A DNA stretch of 64,000 nt from Nitrosarchaeum sp. (GTDB taxonomy: Archaea; Thermoproteota; Nitrososphaeria; Nitrososphaerales; Nitrosopumilaceae). The stretch is taken from positions 29,863-93,862 of the forward strand of contig JAIOOR010000024.1 in the NCBI GenBank assembly GCA_021414365.1, in the 5' to 3' direction. The position numbers and the translations under genes were made by a program. Positions 7,732 through 16,865 of the stretch are shown here, one piece after another. A model generated the notes under the pieces. The model was not told where the DNA came from, made no database searches, and was given only the letters and a program-made list of their open reading frames with translations. Position 1 is the stretch's first letter. Each line of letters begins with the position of its first letter.

Positions 7732-10230
7732 TTATGGTGTGAATTCTTTTCTCATGCTACGCAAAAATTTGGAGTTTATTCTAATTCTCTCAAGTGTTTG
7801 CTCTTGTGTTCTTTCAGTTCCAGGAGTAGGATTCTTTTTGAAAAACTGACGAATTTCTTTTTCCATAGAGTCATCTGCAACAGATGAAATACTTGCAACA
7901 ATTCTATTAAACAGTGGATTTCCCTTGCCAACTTTTTTGCTTAACTTTGACCAGTTAGTCTTAAGCCATGGCCATAGAATTTTTTTGCCATATGGATTGG
8001 CAGCTACTTTCATGATTGGAAGCTGCATGTTTTGAGAGCGAACCTCAGGTGTTTGTGAGAAATTCAATGACTTTAGCAATAGTTTTTCGTCTTTAAAGCT
8101 GCACATTGCTCCAAGGAATCTGAGTTTTTCCTCCATGGTTTTTGCGTTTCTGTAAAGACGTGTTAGTTCATCATGAGTTTTGGAATTTCCATTCCATGCC
8201 ACTACAGAACAGACAGGTTCTACTAAATCAGGAGATAGAGAAGAAGGATTTTTCAAGAATTGTTTGTATCTACTTTGAGATTCTATTGTAACTTCATCAT
8301 CATCTAATCTACCTAATGTAGAAATGACCAAACCTCGCATCATGGCATCAGTATGCTTGTCTGTTTTTTTAGGAGTCCATCCCAAGTCATGTAAGATCTT
8401 TTTTAGATAATTCACAGTGTAACTTTTAATCTCTGAAGAAAAGTCTTCTCCAAATGCTCTAAAATACAATGAAGACAAGTTATGTGCGACATTTACAGAC
8501 GCAAGATAGCTGTCCTCATCATAGTATGCATCAGAAAAATCAAGATAGTTGCGAACCGTGTCATCTCCAGAGATACAAAGTGAAAACAGATCATTTTGAA
8601 TTGCCCATCTATCAATTGGGGGGATTTGTTTTTGATCTACAAGCATTTTTAGATCAAGTAAAGTGCTCGCGTCGTACTTTACACGATAGAATCCTTTTCT
8701 TCCAAAATTTGCTACAAATCCAATGTTATCTTTGGGCAATTTTACAGACAGGGATTTTTTTGTAAAAAGTTTCTGGAATAATTGATCTTTTAATCCGACA
8801 GAGAGTGGGATTGACCACAATCCCCTGTGTAATTTTTTGTCAGACTCTGACAGGTATCTTCTTTGCTTAAGATGTATGATGGAATCTTGTTTTTTGATTT
8901 CAACTACTGGGAATCCTGGTTGTTTTAGCCATGTAGATACCATAGAACGCACAGGCATTTTAGAAACTTTACCTATTGCATCCCAAAGATCCTGACCTTC
9001 AGCATTTTTGTATTTGAAATCAGCAAGATAGTGTTTTAGTCCTTTTTGGAAATTTGATTCGCCCACATAATTTTCCAGCATTCTCAAAACACATCCTCCC
9101 TTATCATAAGAAATGGCATCAAAGATTTCACGAATTTCGGATGTAGAGTTTACTTTGACATCAATTGGGTGCGTACTTTTTAGCGAATCCAGTCCCATGG
9201 CGATATTCATTGCATCTTCAACGAATTGATTCCACAAGTCCCATTCGGGATAAAACTTGTCGACAAACTTTGTTGCCATAAATGTTGCAAAACTCTCATT
9301 GAGCCACAAGTCATTCCACCATTTCATTGTGACAAGATTTCCAAACCACTGGTGTGCAATCTCATGTGAGATAACTTCGGCGATGTATTGTTTTGTTCTA
9401 GTTGAAGAGGTCTTTGGATCATAAAGCAAAATTGTTTCTCTAAAAGTTATTGCACCCCAGTTCTCCATTGCACCTGCTGCAAAATCCGGGATTGCTATCA
9501 AATCTAATTTAGGCAAAGGATATTTTATTCCAAAATATTTCTCATATGACGATAGCAGTTTCTTTCCAAGTTCAAGTGCATACTTGCCTTTTGATTTATT
9601 CCCCTTTGTTGTAATTACACGAACTTGGATTTTTCCAGTTTTACCTGTAAGATATTCAAACTCACCTACTGCAAGATAAATAAGATATGTGGACATTATT
9701 GGAGTTTTTGCAAATTTGTACAGAGTTTTATTTTTTATCTTCTTTTTTGAAATGATGGGCATGTTAGAAATTGCAGAAAACTTGTTTTCAGCAATTATTG
9801 AAATATCAAATGTTGCTTTGGCTTCAGGTTCATCCCAACATGGAAATGCTCTTCTTGCATCAGCTGCCTCAAATTGGGATGTCGCAAGATATTTTGTTTT
9901 ACCATTTTGTTTGTATTGACTTCGATAGAATCCAAGCAATCTATCATTTAATTCTCCAGCAAATTCAATTTCAACAAAAGCAGTATCATGGATTTTATTT
10001 TTAATTAAAATTGTCAGTTCTTCTTTTTTTGGATCAGTTTTGGTGATGGCCTTTTCAGAAATACCATTATGAATAACAAAACATGATTTTATCTTGAGTT
10101 CTGCGCAATGCATCGTAATTGAATTTACAGATTCTTTGCATTCTATGGTGATTTTTTCCTTTCCATTAAATGTGAAATTTTTGAAAATAGGCTCAAATTC
10201 AAGCACATAATTTTTTGGAATTACCTTCAC
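7732..10230 (-). CDS. M1-family zinc aminopeptidase (ERAP/tricorn-factor type)
   Basis: An 832-residue gluzincin aminopeptidase that trims N-terminal residues from peptides, probably downstream of the proteasome. Domain order is complete: an N-terminal beta sandwich, the exopeptidase motif 'GAMENWGAITF', the zinc site 'HEIAHQWFGNLVTMKWW' with the third ligand in 'LNESFATFM', then an all-helical C-terminal domain. There is no signal peptide, so it is cytoplasmic. Length and architecture match tricorn-interacting factors F2/F3 and their archaeal relatives. The gene is divergent from the VOC protein at 10,335. Confidence 0.95.
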   Translation of the reverse strand: MKVIPKNYVLEFEPIFKNFTFNGKEKITIECKESVNSITMHCAELKIKSCFVIHNGISEKAITKTDPKKEELTILIKNKIHDTAFVEIEFAGELNDRLLGFYRSQYKQNGKTKYLATSQFEAADARRAFPCWDEPEAKATFDISIIAENKFSAISNMPIISKKKIKNKTLYKFAKTPIMSTYLIYLAVGEFEYLTGKTGKIQVRVITTKGNKSKGKYALELGKKLLSSYEKYFGIKYPLPKLDLIAIPDFAAGAMENWGAITFRETILLYDPKTSSTRTKQYIAEVISHEIAHQWFGNLVTMKWWNDLWLNESFATFMATKFVDKFYPEWDLWNQFVEDAMNIAMGLDSLKSTHPIDVKVNSTSEIREIFDAISYDKGGCVLRMLENYVGESNFQKGLKHYLADFKYKNAEGQDLWDAIGKVSKMPVRSMVSTWLKQPGFPVVEIKKQDSIIHLKQRRYLSESDKKLHRGLWSIPLSVGLKDQLFQKLFTKKSLSVKLPKDNIGFVANFGRKGFYRVKYDASTLLDLKMLVDQKQIPPIDRWAIQNDLFSLCISGDDTVRNYLDFSDAYYDEDSYLASVNVAHNLSSLYFRAFGEDFSSEIKSYTVNYLKKILHDLGWTPKKTDKHTDAMMRGLVISTLGRLDDDEVTIESQSRYKQFLKNPSSLSPDLVEPVCSVVAWNGNSKTHDELTRLYRNAKTMEEKLRFLGAMCSFKDEKLLLKSLNFSQTPEVRSQNMQLPIMKVAANPYGKKILWPWLKTNWSKLSKKVGKGNPLFNRIVASISSVADDSMEKEIRQFFKKNPTPGTERTQEQTLERIRINSKFLRSMRKEFTP

Positions 10231-10334
10231 AGTAAGGGTACTTTGCTAGCGCCTTATGTAAATTTCTAATAATGAAAAAAAGAAGAGAAGATCGACTTTA
10301 TATTATTAATAACTATGAATTACCAGAAATAATC

Positions 10335-10715
10335 ATGTCAAGAATTCTAAAAGCAACTTCAATGGATCATGTTAACATGACAGTAAAAAATTTAGAAGAA
10401 AGTGTAAAGTTTTACAAAGATCTTTTTGGTTTTGAAATTAAAAAAGAGCAGCCAGATGATAAATCCAAAATTATAGGCAATGATAACATCAAACTATGTC
10501 TTTATGAAGATCCAGACATGGAACCGGAAGGAGCTATTGCTCATTTTGGATTTCATGTAGAAAATTTTGATGAGATTATGGAGATTTGTAAGTCATTAGA
10601 TGTCAAGATTTACTATGATGGTCCAGTTCAATTTGAAAAATCCAGATCAGTGTATATCTGTGACCCAAATGGATACGACATTGAGCTAAGCGAAGTTCCG
10701 GGTGGCGGACTATAA
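10335..10715 (+). CDS. VOC/glyoxalase-family protein (lactoylglutathione-lyase-like)
   Basis: A small metal-dependent VOC-fold protein of about 126 residues. It has 'MDHVNMTVKNLEESVKFYK' with the first metal His, 'GAIAHFGFHVENFDEI' with the second, and the C-terminal 'VYICDPNGYDIELSEV' with the metal Glu and the typical glyoxalase 'DPNGY' turn. The substrate cannot be decided: glyoxalase I, a fosfomycin-resistance-like transferase or a dioxygenase are all possible. The open frame runs back to 10,272, but homology begins after the ATG at 10,335, so I take that start. Confidence 0.85.
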   Translation: MSRILKATSMDHVNMTVKNLEESVKFYKDLFGFEIKKEQPDDKSKIIGNDNIKLCLYEDPDMEPEGAIAHFGFHVENFDEIMEICKSLDVKIYYDGPVQFEKSRSVYICDPNGYDIELSEVPGGGL

Positions 10716-10817
10716 TTAATGAATCAAAATTAAAAAACATGTTTCATTTATTATTATTGGATTGATAATATTTTAGAATTTACAAAAACAAATTATTTAA
10801 GATATTTTTGTTAGAGT

Positions 10818-11222
10818 CTATCTTGCTTTTCGAGTAAATCCAGGTTCAATATTACAATTAGAGGCAGAGGAGGTTTGAAATTTTTTATTTTCTTGTTTCT
10901 TTTTGTTTTTTGATTCGATATTGAGAACCACTTTGAAAACTTTTTCCCCGGTTGGTTTCACTTTTTGGGTCTCAGTGTAAACGATGTTAGATGGAGAAGT
11001 GTTTTTTGTGATTTTCTTTTTATTTTTTGGCTTGTCACTATCAGTTGGATTTTTTTGTGTCCATTTTATATTATTAATGTCAGTTGAAGAGGAACGCTCA
11101 ATATTATAAGTTCCAAATGATTTAATCATATTTCTTTGATTTGGATTACAAACATAAGCGTATGGATGGAGTTTAGAATCCAAATTGTCATCATAGGATG
11201 CCTTCAAGAAATAGGTTTTCAC
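10818..11222 (-). CDS. Hypothetical Lys/Asn-rich protein
   Basis: An open frame of 134 residues with a GTG start. The N-terminal half ('YDDNLDSKLHPYAYVCNP') looks like folded sequence. The middle is Lys/Asn/Thr/Ser-rich and low in complexity, and the end ('CNIEPGFTRKAR') is ordinary again. No family is recognised. No other good frame covers this stretch, which favours a real but fast-evolving gene. It lies between two plus-strand genes, so it would be a single-gene unit. Composition alone cannot exclude a spurious ORF. Confidence 0.5.
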   Translation of the reverse strand: MKTYFLKASYDDNLDSKLHPYAYVCNPNQRNMIKSFGTYNIERSSSTDINNIKWTQKNPTDSDKPKNKKKITKNTSPSNIVYTETQKVKPTGEKVFKVVLNIESKNKKKQENKKFQTSSASNCNIEPGFTRKAR

Positions 11223-11312
11223 CCGTTTTTGATATTTTAGTAGAATTCTGCTTTGTTTTCTGATGTCGAAAATCAGATAAAGGCTTTAAAATAATGACTA
11301 ACAAGCACAAAC

Positions 11313-11735
11313 ATGAAACAAAAGACAGCCTCCAGACGTGTCAAGATACTAGTTGCCAAGCTAGGTTTGGACGGTCACGATAGAGGGGCTCTAGTGTTAT
11401 GTAGGGCATTTAGAGATGCTGGAATGGAGGTAATTTACTCTGGTCTTTTTGCAACTCCGGATAGAGTTGCACAGATTGCAGAAGACGAAGATGTGGATGC
11501 AATTGCAATGAGTTTACTCAATGGTGCACATGGAACATTGTTTCCAAGAGTAGTGCAAGCATTAAACAAAAAAGGAATCAAAGATGTGTTAGTAGTTGGT
11601 GGCGGAGTCATTCCTGAAGAAGACAAAAAGGATCTCAAAAAATCCGGAGTAGATGAGGTATTTGGACCAGGCACACCACTAAAAGACATAATTGATCACA
11701 TCACAACTGGTGTTTCTAAATTAAGAAAAATCTAA
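11313..11735 (+). CDS. mcmA2: Methylmalonyl-CoA mutase, small (cobalamin-binding) subunit
   Basis: The 140-residue B12-binding domain that partners the catalytic subunit encoded at 4,758. It shows the base-off cobalamin signature: 'KLGLDGHDRGALV' supplies the DxHxxG motif whose His coordinates cobalt, 'MSLLNGAH' is the SxL element, and 'VLVVGGGVIPEED' is the GG element. Length matches stand-alone archaeal MCM small subunits. It is 6.5 kb from mcmA1 on the opposite strand, so subunit balance is not set by one operon. Confidence 0.95.
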   Translation: MKQKTASRRVKILVAKLGLDGHDRGALVLCRAFRDAGMEVIYSGLFATPDRVAQIAEDEDVDAIAMSLLNGAHGTLFPRVVQALNKKGIKDVLVVGGGVIPEEDKKDLKKSGVDEVFGPGTPLKDIIDHITTGVSKLRKI

Positions 11736-11738
11736 AAA

Positions 11739-12737
11739 TTATTCTTTCGAATCAGGCCACATCATTTTACGCATTTGTTTTCCAACTTTTTCTATTTGAT
11801 GTGCTTCTGTTTCTTTCATGTATTTATCAAATGAATCCTTACCATGTTTCTTGTATTCACCAATCCATTCTTCGTTAAATGTGCCATCTTGAATCATTTT
11901 AAGAACTTTTTTCATTTGTTTTTTAGTGTCATTGGTAATTACCATTGGGCCGCGTGTTAAACCACCATATCGTGCAGTTTCACTAACGCGTCTCCACATT
12001 CCATTGATTCCATATCGTTGAATCATATCTACAATTAATTTTAACTCGTGTAAAACCTCAAAGTATGCAATTTCTGGTTGATATCCAGCTTCTACAAGTG
12101 TTTCAAATGCAGCTTTTACCATTGATGCAGAACCACCACAAAGATCGGCTTGTTCTCCAAACCAATCAGTTTCAACTTCTTCTTGAAAAGTTGTCTTGAT
12201 TAATCCAGCACGTGCACTGCCAATTGCTTTTGCAATTCCCAGTGTTCTATCCCAAGCTTTTCCAGTAAAATCTTGATGTACTGCAACAATTGAAGGAGTT
12301 CCAAATTTTTCAAGATAAGTTTCTCTTACTTTAGAACCTGGTCCTTTAGGTGCAACCATGATAATATCAACATTTTTTGGAGCATCAATCCATTTCCAAT
12401 GAATTGCAGCTGCATGTGAAAATGATAATGCTTTTCCTTCAGAGAGATTTGGTCCAATTTCATCTTTGTAAACTTGTGATTGGATCATATCAGGAAGTAA
12501 AACGTGAATAATGTCGGCTTTTTTGCATGCATCAGATACAGACATGACGGTATGACCATCAGCCTTTGCCTTTTTCCAGCTTTTTCCACCTTTTTTAAGA
12601 CCTACAATTACATTCAGACCAGAATCTTTCATGTTGTTGGCTTGGGCATCGCCTTGAATGCCATAACCGATAACAGCTATGGTTTGACGCTTTAGTGGAG
12701 CTAAACTGATGTCTTTATCTTTCCATGTTTTTGCCAT
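11739..12737 (-). CDS. ilvC: Ketol-acid reductoisomerase
   Basis: Second common step of valine, leucine and isoleucine synthesis: isomerisation and NADPH-dependent reduction of acetolactate. About 332 residues, a class I (short) enzyme. Seen: Rossmann motif 'VIGYGIQGDAQANNMKDSG' near the N-terminus, 'HGKDSFDKYM' at the end, and the knotted-domain sequence 'TFQEEVETDWFGEQADLCG' with the acidic Mg ligands. I use the ATG at 12,737 (MAKTW...); an in-frame TTG at 12,749 would add four residues. It is convergent with mcmA2, with only three bases between stops. Confidence 0.96.
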   Translation of the reverse strand: MAKTWKDKDISLAPLKRQTIAVIGYGIQGDAQANNMKDSGLNVIVGLKKGGKSWKKAKADGHTVMSVSDACKKADIIHVLLPDMIQSQVYKDEIGPNLSEGKALSFSHAAAIHWKWIDAPKNVDIIMVAPKGPGSKVRETYLEKFGTPSIVAVHQDFTGKAWDRTLGIAKAIGSARAGLIKTTFQEEVETDWFGEQADLCGGSASMVKAAFETLVEAGYQPEIAYFEVLHELKLIVDMIQRYGINGMWRRVSETARYGGLTRGPMVITNDTKKQMKKVLKMIQDGTFNEEWIGEYKKHGKDSFDKYMKETEAHQIEKVGKQMRKMMWPDSKE

Positions 12738-12776
12738 GATAATACACAAAATATTGCAAATATTAACTATAGAATT

Positions 12777-12896
12777 TCAAATTTGTATTATTTTATTGCA
12801 TCCACGGCATTTTACAGTAACCACATCACCGGGTAATCGTTGAAATCTCTTTGAACCGCAATTAGGACAAATAGGACAAGCACGTACTGGTTCCAT
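12777..12896 (-). CDS. Tiny zinc-ribbon protein coupled to NMN adenylyltransferase
   Basis: A 39-residue protein starting 'MEPVRACPICPNCG' and ending 'VVTVKCRGCNKIIQI'. The CxxCxxC and CxxC cysteines form a rubredoxin-like zinc knuckle, typical of archaeal mini zinc ribbons. Its ATG overlaps the TAA of the upstream nadM gene by one base (TAATG), so translation is probably coupled by termination-reinitiation. That makes it a real gene despite its size. Function is unknown; many such ribbons bind nucleic acid or ribosomes. Confidence 0.75.
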   Translation of the reverse strand: MEPVRACPICPNCGSKRFQRLPGDVVTVKCRGCNKIIQI

Positions 12897-13426
12897 TAAT
12901 GCTCAGTAGGTTTTGTATCTGATTTAGATATTATGTCTAGTCTCTTTTTTGCATTGATTTTTTCTAAAAATCCAACAACAGCTGGTGGAACAAGGTTTTG
13001 CCATTTATCGTCATTTATTATCATTGATCTGATTCGAGTCGCGTTAAATTGTGGTCTGTCTAAAAATTTTGGCGATACAGCATTGATTGCAGAGTCTGCA
13101 AGTAACATTTTGACATAATCATTTCCACTGTACACTTTATCAAAATGAGGCAATGTAGATTTTAGATAAGAGGCCCAGGTTGCAATATTGAATTGATTTT
13201 CAATTGCTAAAACAAAACATCGAGACAAATCAACATCGGATTCTTTTAAAGAGTTGTGAATCATTTCAATTCTTTCACCAGCTGTAAATGGGTCTTTTTC
13301 CAAATAATTGAATTGAGAGCTAGTTATCGCAATTATTACTTCGTCACATTCATCAAGAATTTGTTTTACCAAATTCAAGTGTCCCAAGTGGAAAGGCTGA
13401 AACCTTCCCATCATCAATCCACGCAT
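12896..13426 (-). CDS. nadM: Archaeal nicotinamide-nucleotide adenylyltransferase
   Basis: Makes NAD from NMN and ATP. The 176-residue protein begins 'MRGLMMGRFQPFHLGHLN', the archaeal NMNAT signature with the HxGH nucleotidyl-transfer motif. 'EVIIAITSSQFNYLEKDPF' follows, and the second motif 'FNATRIRSMI' corresponds to the family ISSTxxR loop. Length is normal. The pathway partner nadE (NAD synthetase) lies at 30,214 in this window. It sits between the SelB-like gene and the zinc-ribbon gene in one minus-strand run. Confidence 0.93.
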   Translation of the reverse strand: MRGLMMGRFQPFHLGHLNLVKQILDECDEVIIAITSSQFNYLEKDPFTAGERIEMIHNSLKESDVDLSRCFVLAIENQFNIATWASYLKSTLPHFDKVYSGNDYVKMLLADSAINAVSPKFLDRPQFNATRIRSMIINDDKWQNLVPPAVVGFLEKINAKKRLDIISKSDTKPTEH

Positions 13427-13460
13427 GTATTTTGATAAATTTTGATTTAATTAAATCAGT

Positions 13461-14378
13461 CTATTTGATTGAGCCGCTACCAAGAATTCGGATGGTGGTG
13501 GATTCCGGTTTTAGAATCACTGCAATATCACCGGAATTGCAGGCGATTGGTTTTTCAAATGCTAGCTTCAAAGGAGTAATGGAAGAAAATTTTGCTGCTT
13601 TGATTTGTAAACCGATGCTTACTAAACATCCTTGATTTTGTGCAATATCAGTTTTATAAAATGGGCTCTTTTTAAAATCAAGTTCAATTTCAGACTTTAC
13701 ATCAACTGTACCTGCTTGCGCAATCACATCACCTCTCCCAACTTCATCGGGTTTAGCACCCTTTACTGCCAAACCTACTCTTGCGGGACAAACAGATTCA
13801 TCAACAGGATCATCGTGCATCTGAATTGATTTTATCATCACATCAATTCCTGCCGGATATAGCTTGAGATTGTCATACTGTTTAATTTTTCCAGATGTCA
13901 CCTTTCCAAGAATTACGGTTCCAACACCTTTAACATCAAAGCAGTGATCAACTACAAGCTTGGGAGGATCATTATTTGAGATGGGTTGAATCTTGTCCAT
14001 CTCTTCTTTGAGTTTGTCCGGTTCTACTTTGAGATATTTTTCAACTACCGTACCCTTTATCATGGAATCTAATTTTGATTCATCTACATCAAAAGTATGA
14101 GAGAGTATTCCTTTCTCTTTTTTTAGAGTATCAAGTGCAATGATTTGCTCGCCAGTGAATTTATCGAGCTTATCAACATGAAATATCACATATTCTGCAA
14201 GATTAATTGCTTGTAAGAGCGGTTGAATTTTATCTGGAAATCCACTAGGAGTAACCCAAGTTTTGATCACGTCTGATTCTTTTCTATCATAAAGTGAAAG
14301 ATCAGTAGCAGTTCCTTTTTTTCCAAATTCTGTTGCAATGTCTTGCTTTCCCAAGACTACAAAATTGATGGACTTCAT
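13461..14378 (-). CDS. EF-Tu/SelB-like translation factor with degenerate G domain
   Basis: A 305-residue protein with the layout of a translational GTPase: an N-terminal G-like domain (1-~145), then beta-barrel domain 2 ('FDVKGVGTVILGKVTSGKI'), then domain 3 ('IACNSGDIAVILKPESTTI', ending 'RILGSGSIK'). The G domain lacks a P-loop: where GHVDHGKT should stand the sequence reads 'VVLGKQDIATEFGKKGT', and no NKxD is visible ('HVDKLDK' may be a remnant). GTP hydrolysis is therefore unlikely. Such SelB-like pseudo-GTPases occur in archaea without a settled role; ribosome or tRNA binding is inference. Confidence 0.8.
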   Translation of the reverse strand: MKSINFVVLGKQDIATEFGKKGTATDLSLYDRKESDVIKTWVTPSGFPDKIQPLLQAINLAEYVIFHVDKLDKFTGEQIIALDTLKKEKGILSHTFDVDESKLDSMIKGTVVEKYLKVEPDKLKEEMDKIQPISNNDPPKLVVDHCFDVKGVGTVILGKVTSGKIKQYDNLKLYPAGIDVMIKSIQMHDDPVDESVCPARVGLAVKGAKPDEVGRGDVIAQAGTVDVKSEIELDFKKSPFYKTDIAQNQGCLVSIGLQIKAAKFSSITPLKLAFEKPIACNSGDIAVILKPESTTIRILGSGSIK

Positions 14379-14442
14379 AATTAATGAGAAAATTTTGACT
14401 TTATTTTAAGCCTGTTTTTAGTCATTAAGTTTAGAAAAACTA

Positions 14443-15102
14443 TCATTTAGTTTTGGTATGAGATGCAATACTTTCCTCATTTGGACGATGTTTGCCAGTT
14501 ACAATATAGTTTATTGCATCACTCATAAACACAGCATGATCACCAATTCTTTCCAGATATCGTAACAATAATGCTTCAGCTAGGGCACATCTGGTATTGG
14601 TAGACTGAATTAGTTTTGGAAGTCTTTCACGATATATTCTATCGATAAAGTCTTCATCTTCCTGAATTACAATTGCTTTTCTAATATCCAATTCCGCAAA
14701 AGATAAAACTGCCTCTTTTATCATATGTTTTACTTTTTTTGATGATTCAACAAGTGATGCACTGGTACATTCAGATACATCACCAAACAAATCTCGAACT
14801 AGAGTAATATCATAAGCATATCGGCTAAATCTAGAAAACGCATATGAGATTTCTGTTGAAGAGCGGATTAATCTAAAGTCATCAGCGACGGGCTGATATT
14901 TTAGCAACATATCAAATGTAAGATCCTCCACTTCAAAATATTTTGCACGGATAGAATTAGATAATTCCAGAACTCGTTCTTTGGTATTTTTGTCTGTCAA
15001 ATATGAATCAATTGCCAAAGATATTGATTCAATTACCATATCACCCATTTGTGACATGATGTAAGATAACTTGTGCAGAGATGGATCTATTAAACGAGTC
15101 AT
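14443..15102 (-). CDS. phoU: PhoU-family phosphate uptake regulator
   Basis: A 219-residue helical protein with two PhoU repeats ('LSYIMSQMGDMVIESISLAI' and 'ALAEALLLRYLERIGDHAVF'). The 'ERIGDHA' metal-binding motif is diagnostic. PhoU damps Pst activity and phosphate signalling when Pi is plentiful. It begins one base after the pstB stop and closes a pstC-pstA-pstB-phoU operon. It differs from the AbrB-fused PhoU at 17,950, so the cell has at least two PhoU types. Confidence 0.94.
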   Translation of the reverse strand: MTRLIDPSLHKLSYIMSQMGDMVIESISLAIDSYLTDKNTKERVLELSNSIRAKYFEVEDLTFDMLLKYQPVADDFRLIRSSTEISYAFSRFSRYAYDITLVRDLFGDVSECTSASLVESSKKVKHMIKEAVLSFAELDIRKAIVIQEDEDFIDRIYRERLPKLIQSTNTRCALAEALLLRYLERIGDHAVFMSDAINYIVTGKHRPNEESIASHTKTK

Positions 15103-15945
15103 TTAACCAAAGTGACCTTGCACATATTTTGCGGTAAGATCTTCTTTTGGATCAGTAAACAATTTCTTTGTTTCTCCAAATTCTATTAGATCACCAATGT
15201 ACATAAATCCAGTATAATCAGATACACGAATTGCCTGTTGCATGTTATGTGTGACAATGATTATTGTGTAATCTTTTTTTAATTCAGTAATTGTTTCTTC
15301 AATTTTTTGAGTTGCAATTGGATCAAGTGCAGATGCAGGCTCATCCATAAGCAACACCTCTGGCTGAATTGCAAGAGCTCTTGCAATACACAGACGCTGT
15401 TGTTGACCACCAGATAATTCCACCGCAGATTTTTTTAGATCGTTTTTTACTTCATCCCAAAGATATGCCATCTTTAAAGAATCTTCTACAATTTCATCAA
15501 GAATTCTTTTGTCTTTTACTCCATTTAACCTAAGACCGGAAGTTACATTATCATATACAGACATCGTAGGGAATGGATTTGGTTTTTGGAAAACCATTCC
15601 AACTTTTCGTCGATGGTAAATTGGATCAATGTCTTTTGAATAAAGATCAATATTGTCAAGCATGACTTTACCTGTAACTTTAGCATTCTTTGTCATATCA
15701 TGCATTCTATTTAGACATCTAAGAAAAGTAGTTTTTCCACAACCAGATGGACCAATTAAAGCAGTAACAGAATTTTCTTTAAATTTCATTGTAACATTTT
15801 TTACGGCATCTATTCCACCATAAGATACAGTAACATTTTCTGCAATCATTTTGTATTTACTAACATCAACGGATGATTCATGTTCAGGAGTTGCAGTTGG
15901 ATTTGATTCCATACCGACAGGAATAGGACTAGTCAAGGCTGTCAT
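15103..15945 (-). CDS. pstB: Phosphate ABC transporter ATP-binding protein
   Basis: A 280-residue ATPase of the PstSCAB phosphate importer. It shows Walker A '[17 protein letters not shown]', a Q-loop with '[18 protein letters not shown]' (the PstB-specific 'PNPFP'), signature '[17 protein letters not shown]', Walker B '[13 protein letters not shown]' and the H-loop 'VTHNMQQA'. The first ~30 residues are extra and polar, before the usual PstB start. The ATG overlaps the pstA stop by four bases. Confidence 0.97.
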   Translation of the reverse strand: MTALTSPIPVGMESNPTATPEHESSVDVSKYKMIAENVTVSYGGIDAVKNVTMKFKENSVTALIGPSGCGKTTFLRCLNRMHDMTKNAKVTGKVMLDNIDLYSKDIDPIYHRRKVGMVFQKPNPFPTMSVYDNVTSGLRLNGVKDKRILDEIVEDSLKMAYLWDEVKNDLKKSAVELSGGQQQRLCIARALAIQPEVLLMDEPASALDPIATQKIEETITELKKDYTIIIVTHNMQQAIRVSDYTGFMYIGDLIEFGETKKLFTDPKEDLTAKYVQGHFG

Positions 15946-16865
15946 CTTCTATTTCCCCTATTCTTAATTAATGTGGTTAACATGTTATCGCCCTTATTCA
16001 TGTAATGATATTTTACAGCCAAATTAATTCCCAATATAATTATAATTAGAACCAATGCAGCTCCCCATCCCTGACCTTGAGCATTGTCATAAGGCAACAA
16101 AGAAAGTCGCCAAATTCTCAGAGGTAATGCATCCATCGGAGTATCAAAGCCATGAAAGAATTGACTACTTCCAAGAACAGTCATGATCAAAGGAGCAGTC
16201 TCGCCTCCTATTCTAGATACAGAAAGCAATATACCAGTAATCATACCACTTTTTGCAGCAGAAATTACAATTCTAAATGTAATGACCCATTTTTTTAATC
16301 CTAATGCAGTACCTGCCTCTCGGTATGTATGCGGAACCATCTTCAATGACTCTTCAGTAGTTCTTGCAACGATTGGAAACATAATCAATGATAATGCAAA
16401 TGCGCCAGCCCAAACGGAAAAACTGCCAATTACCAATACAATTACCAAAAATGCAAATATTCCAATAACAATTGATGGAAATTCCATAAAGACATCAGTA
16501 AAGAATCGAACGCTTTTTGCAAATTTACCAACTTCATATTCCGACAGGTAAATTCCAGACATCACGCCGATTGGAATTCCAATTAAACTGGATAATCCAA
16601 TGATTATCAAAGTTCCTTGAATTGCAGGACCTATTCCGCCTCCACTAGAACCAGCAGCCCCAGGAATCTGAGTTAAAAATTCAATACTTAGTGCAGCCAA
16701 TCCATTTTTGAATACTTCAATCAAAATACTACCTAGTGGAATAATTGCGATTATGACGCATGAAAAAACAACAATCTTTACAGCTTTGTCTACAAGTAAT
16801 CGATTTTTAACATTTTGTTTGAATAATGATCTATACTCTTGTCTTCTTTGTTGAATAGGATTCAA
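15942..16865 (-). CDS. pstA: Phosphate ABC transporter permease PstA
   Basis: A 307-residue permease with about six membrane segments. The EAA loop reads '[17 protein letters not shown]', and '[18 protein letters not shown]' is typical of PstA. It works with PstC to move phosphate delivered by PstS. Its ATG overlaps the pstC stop by four bases, and its own stop overlaps the pstB start. Confidence 0.95.
   Translation of the reverse strand: MNPIQQRRQEYRSLFKQNVKNRLLVDKAVKIVVFSCVIIAIIPLGSILIEVFKNGLAALSIEFLTQIPGAAGSSGGGIGPAIQGTLIIIGLSSLIGIPIGVMSGIYLSEYEVGKFAKSVRFFTDVFMEFPSIVIGIFAFLVIVLVIGSFSVWAGAFALSLIMFPIVARTTEESLKMVPHTYREAGTALGLKKWVITFRIVISAAKSGMITGILLSVSRIGGETAPLIMTVLGSSQFFHGFDTPMDALPLRIWRLSLLPYDNAQGQGWGAALVLIIIILGINLAVKYHYMNKGDNMLTTLIKNRGNRR

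Noticed and set aside
7101..9919. Plus-strand ORFs inside meaB and the aminopeptidase
   Set aside because: Antisense shadows of strong minus-strand coding sequence.
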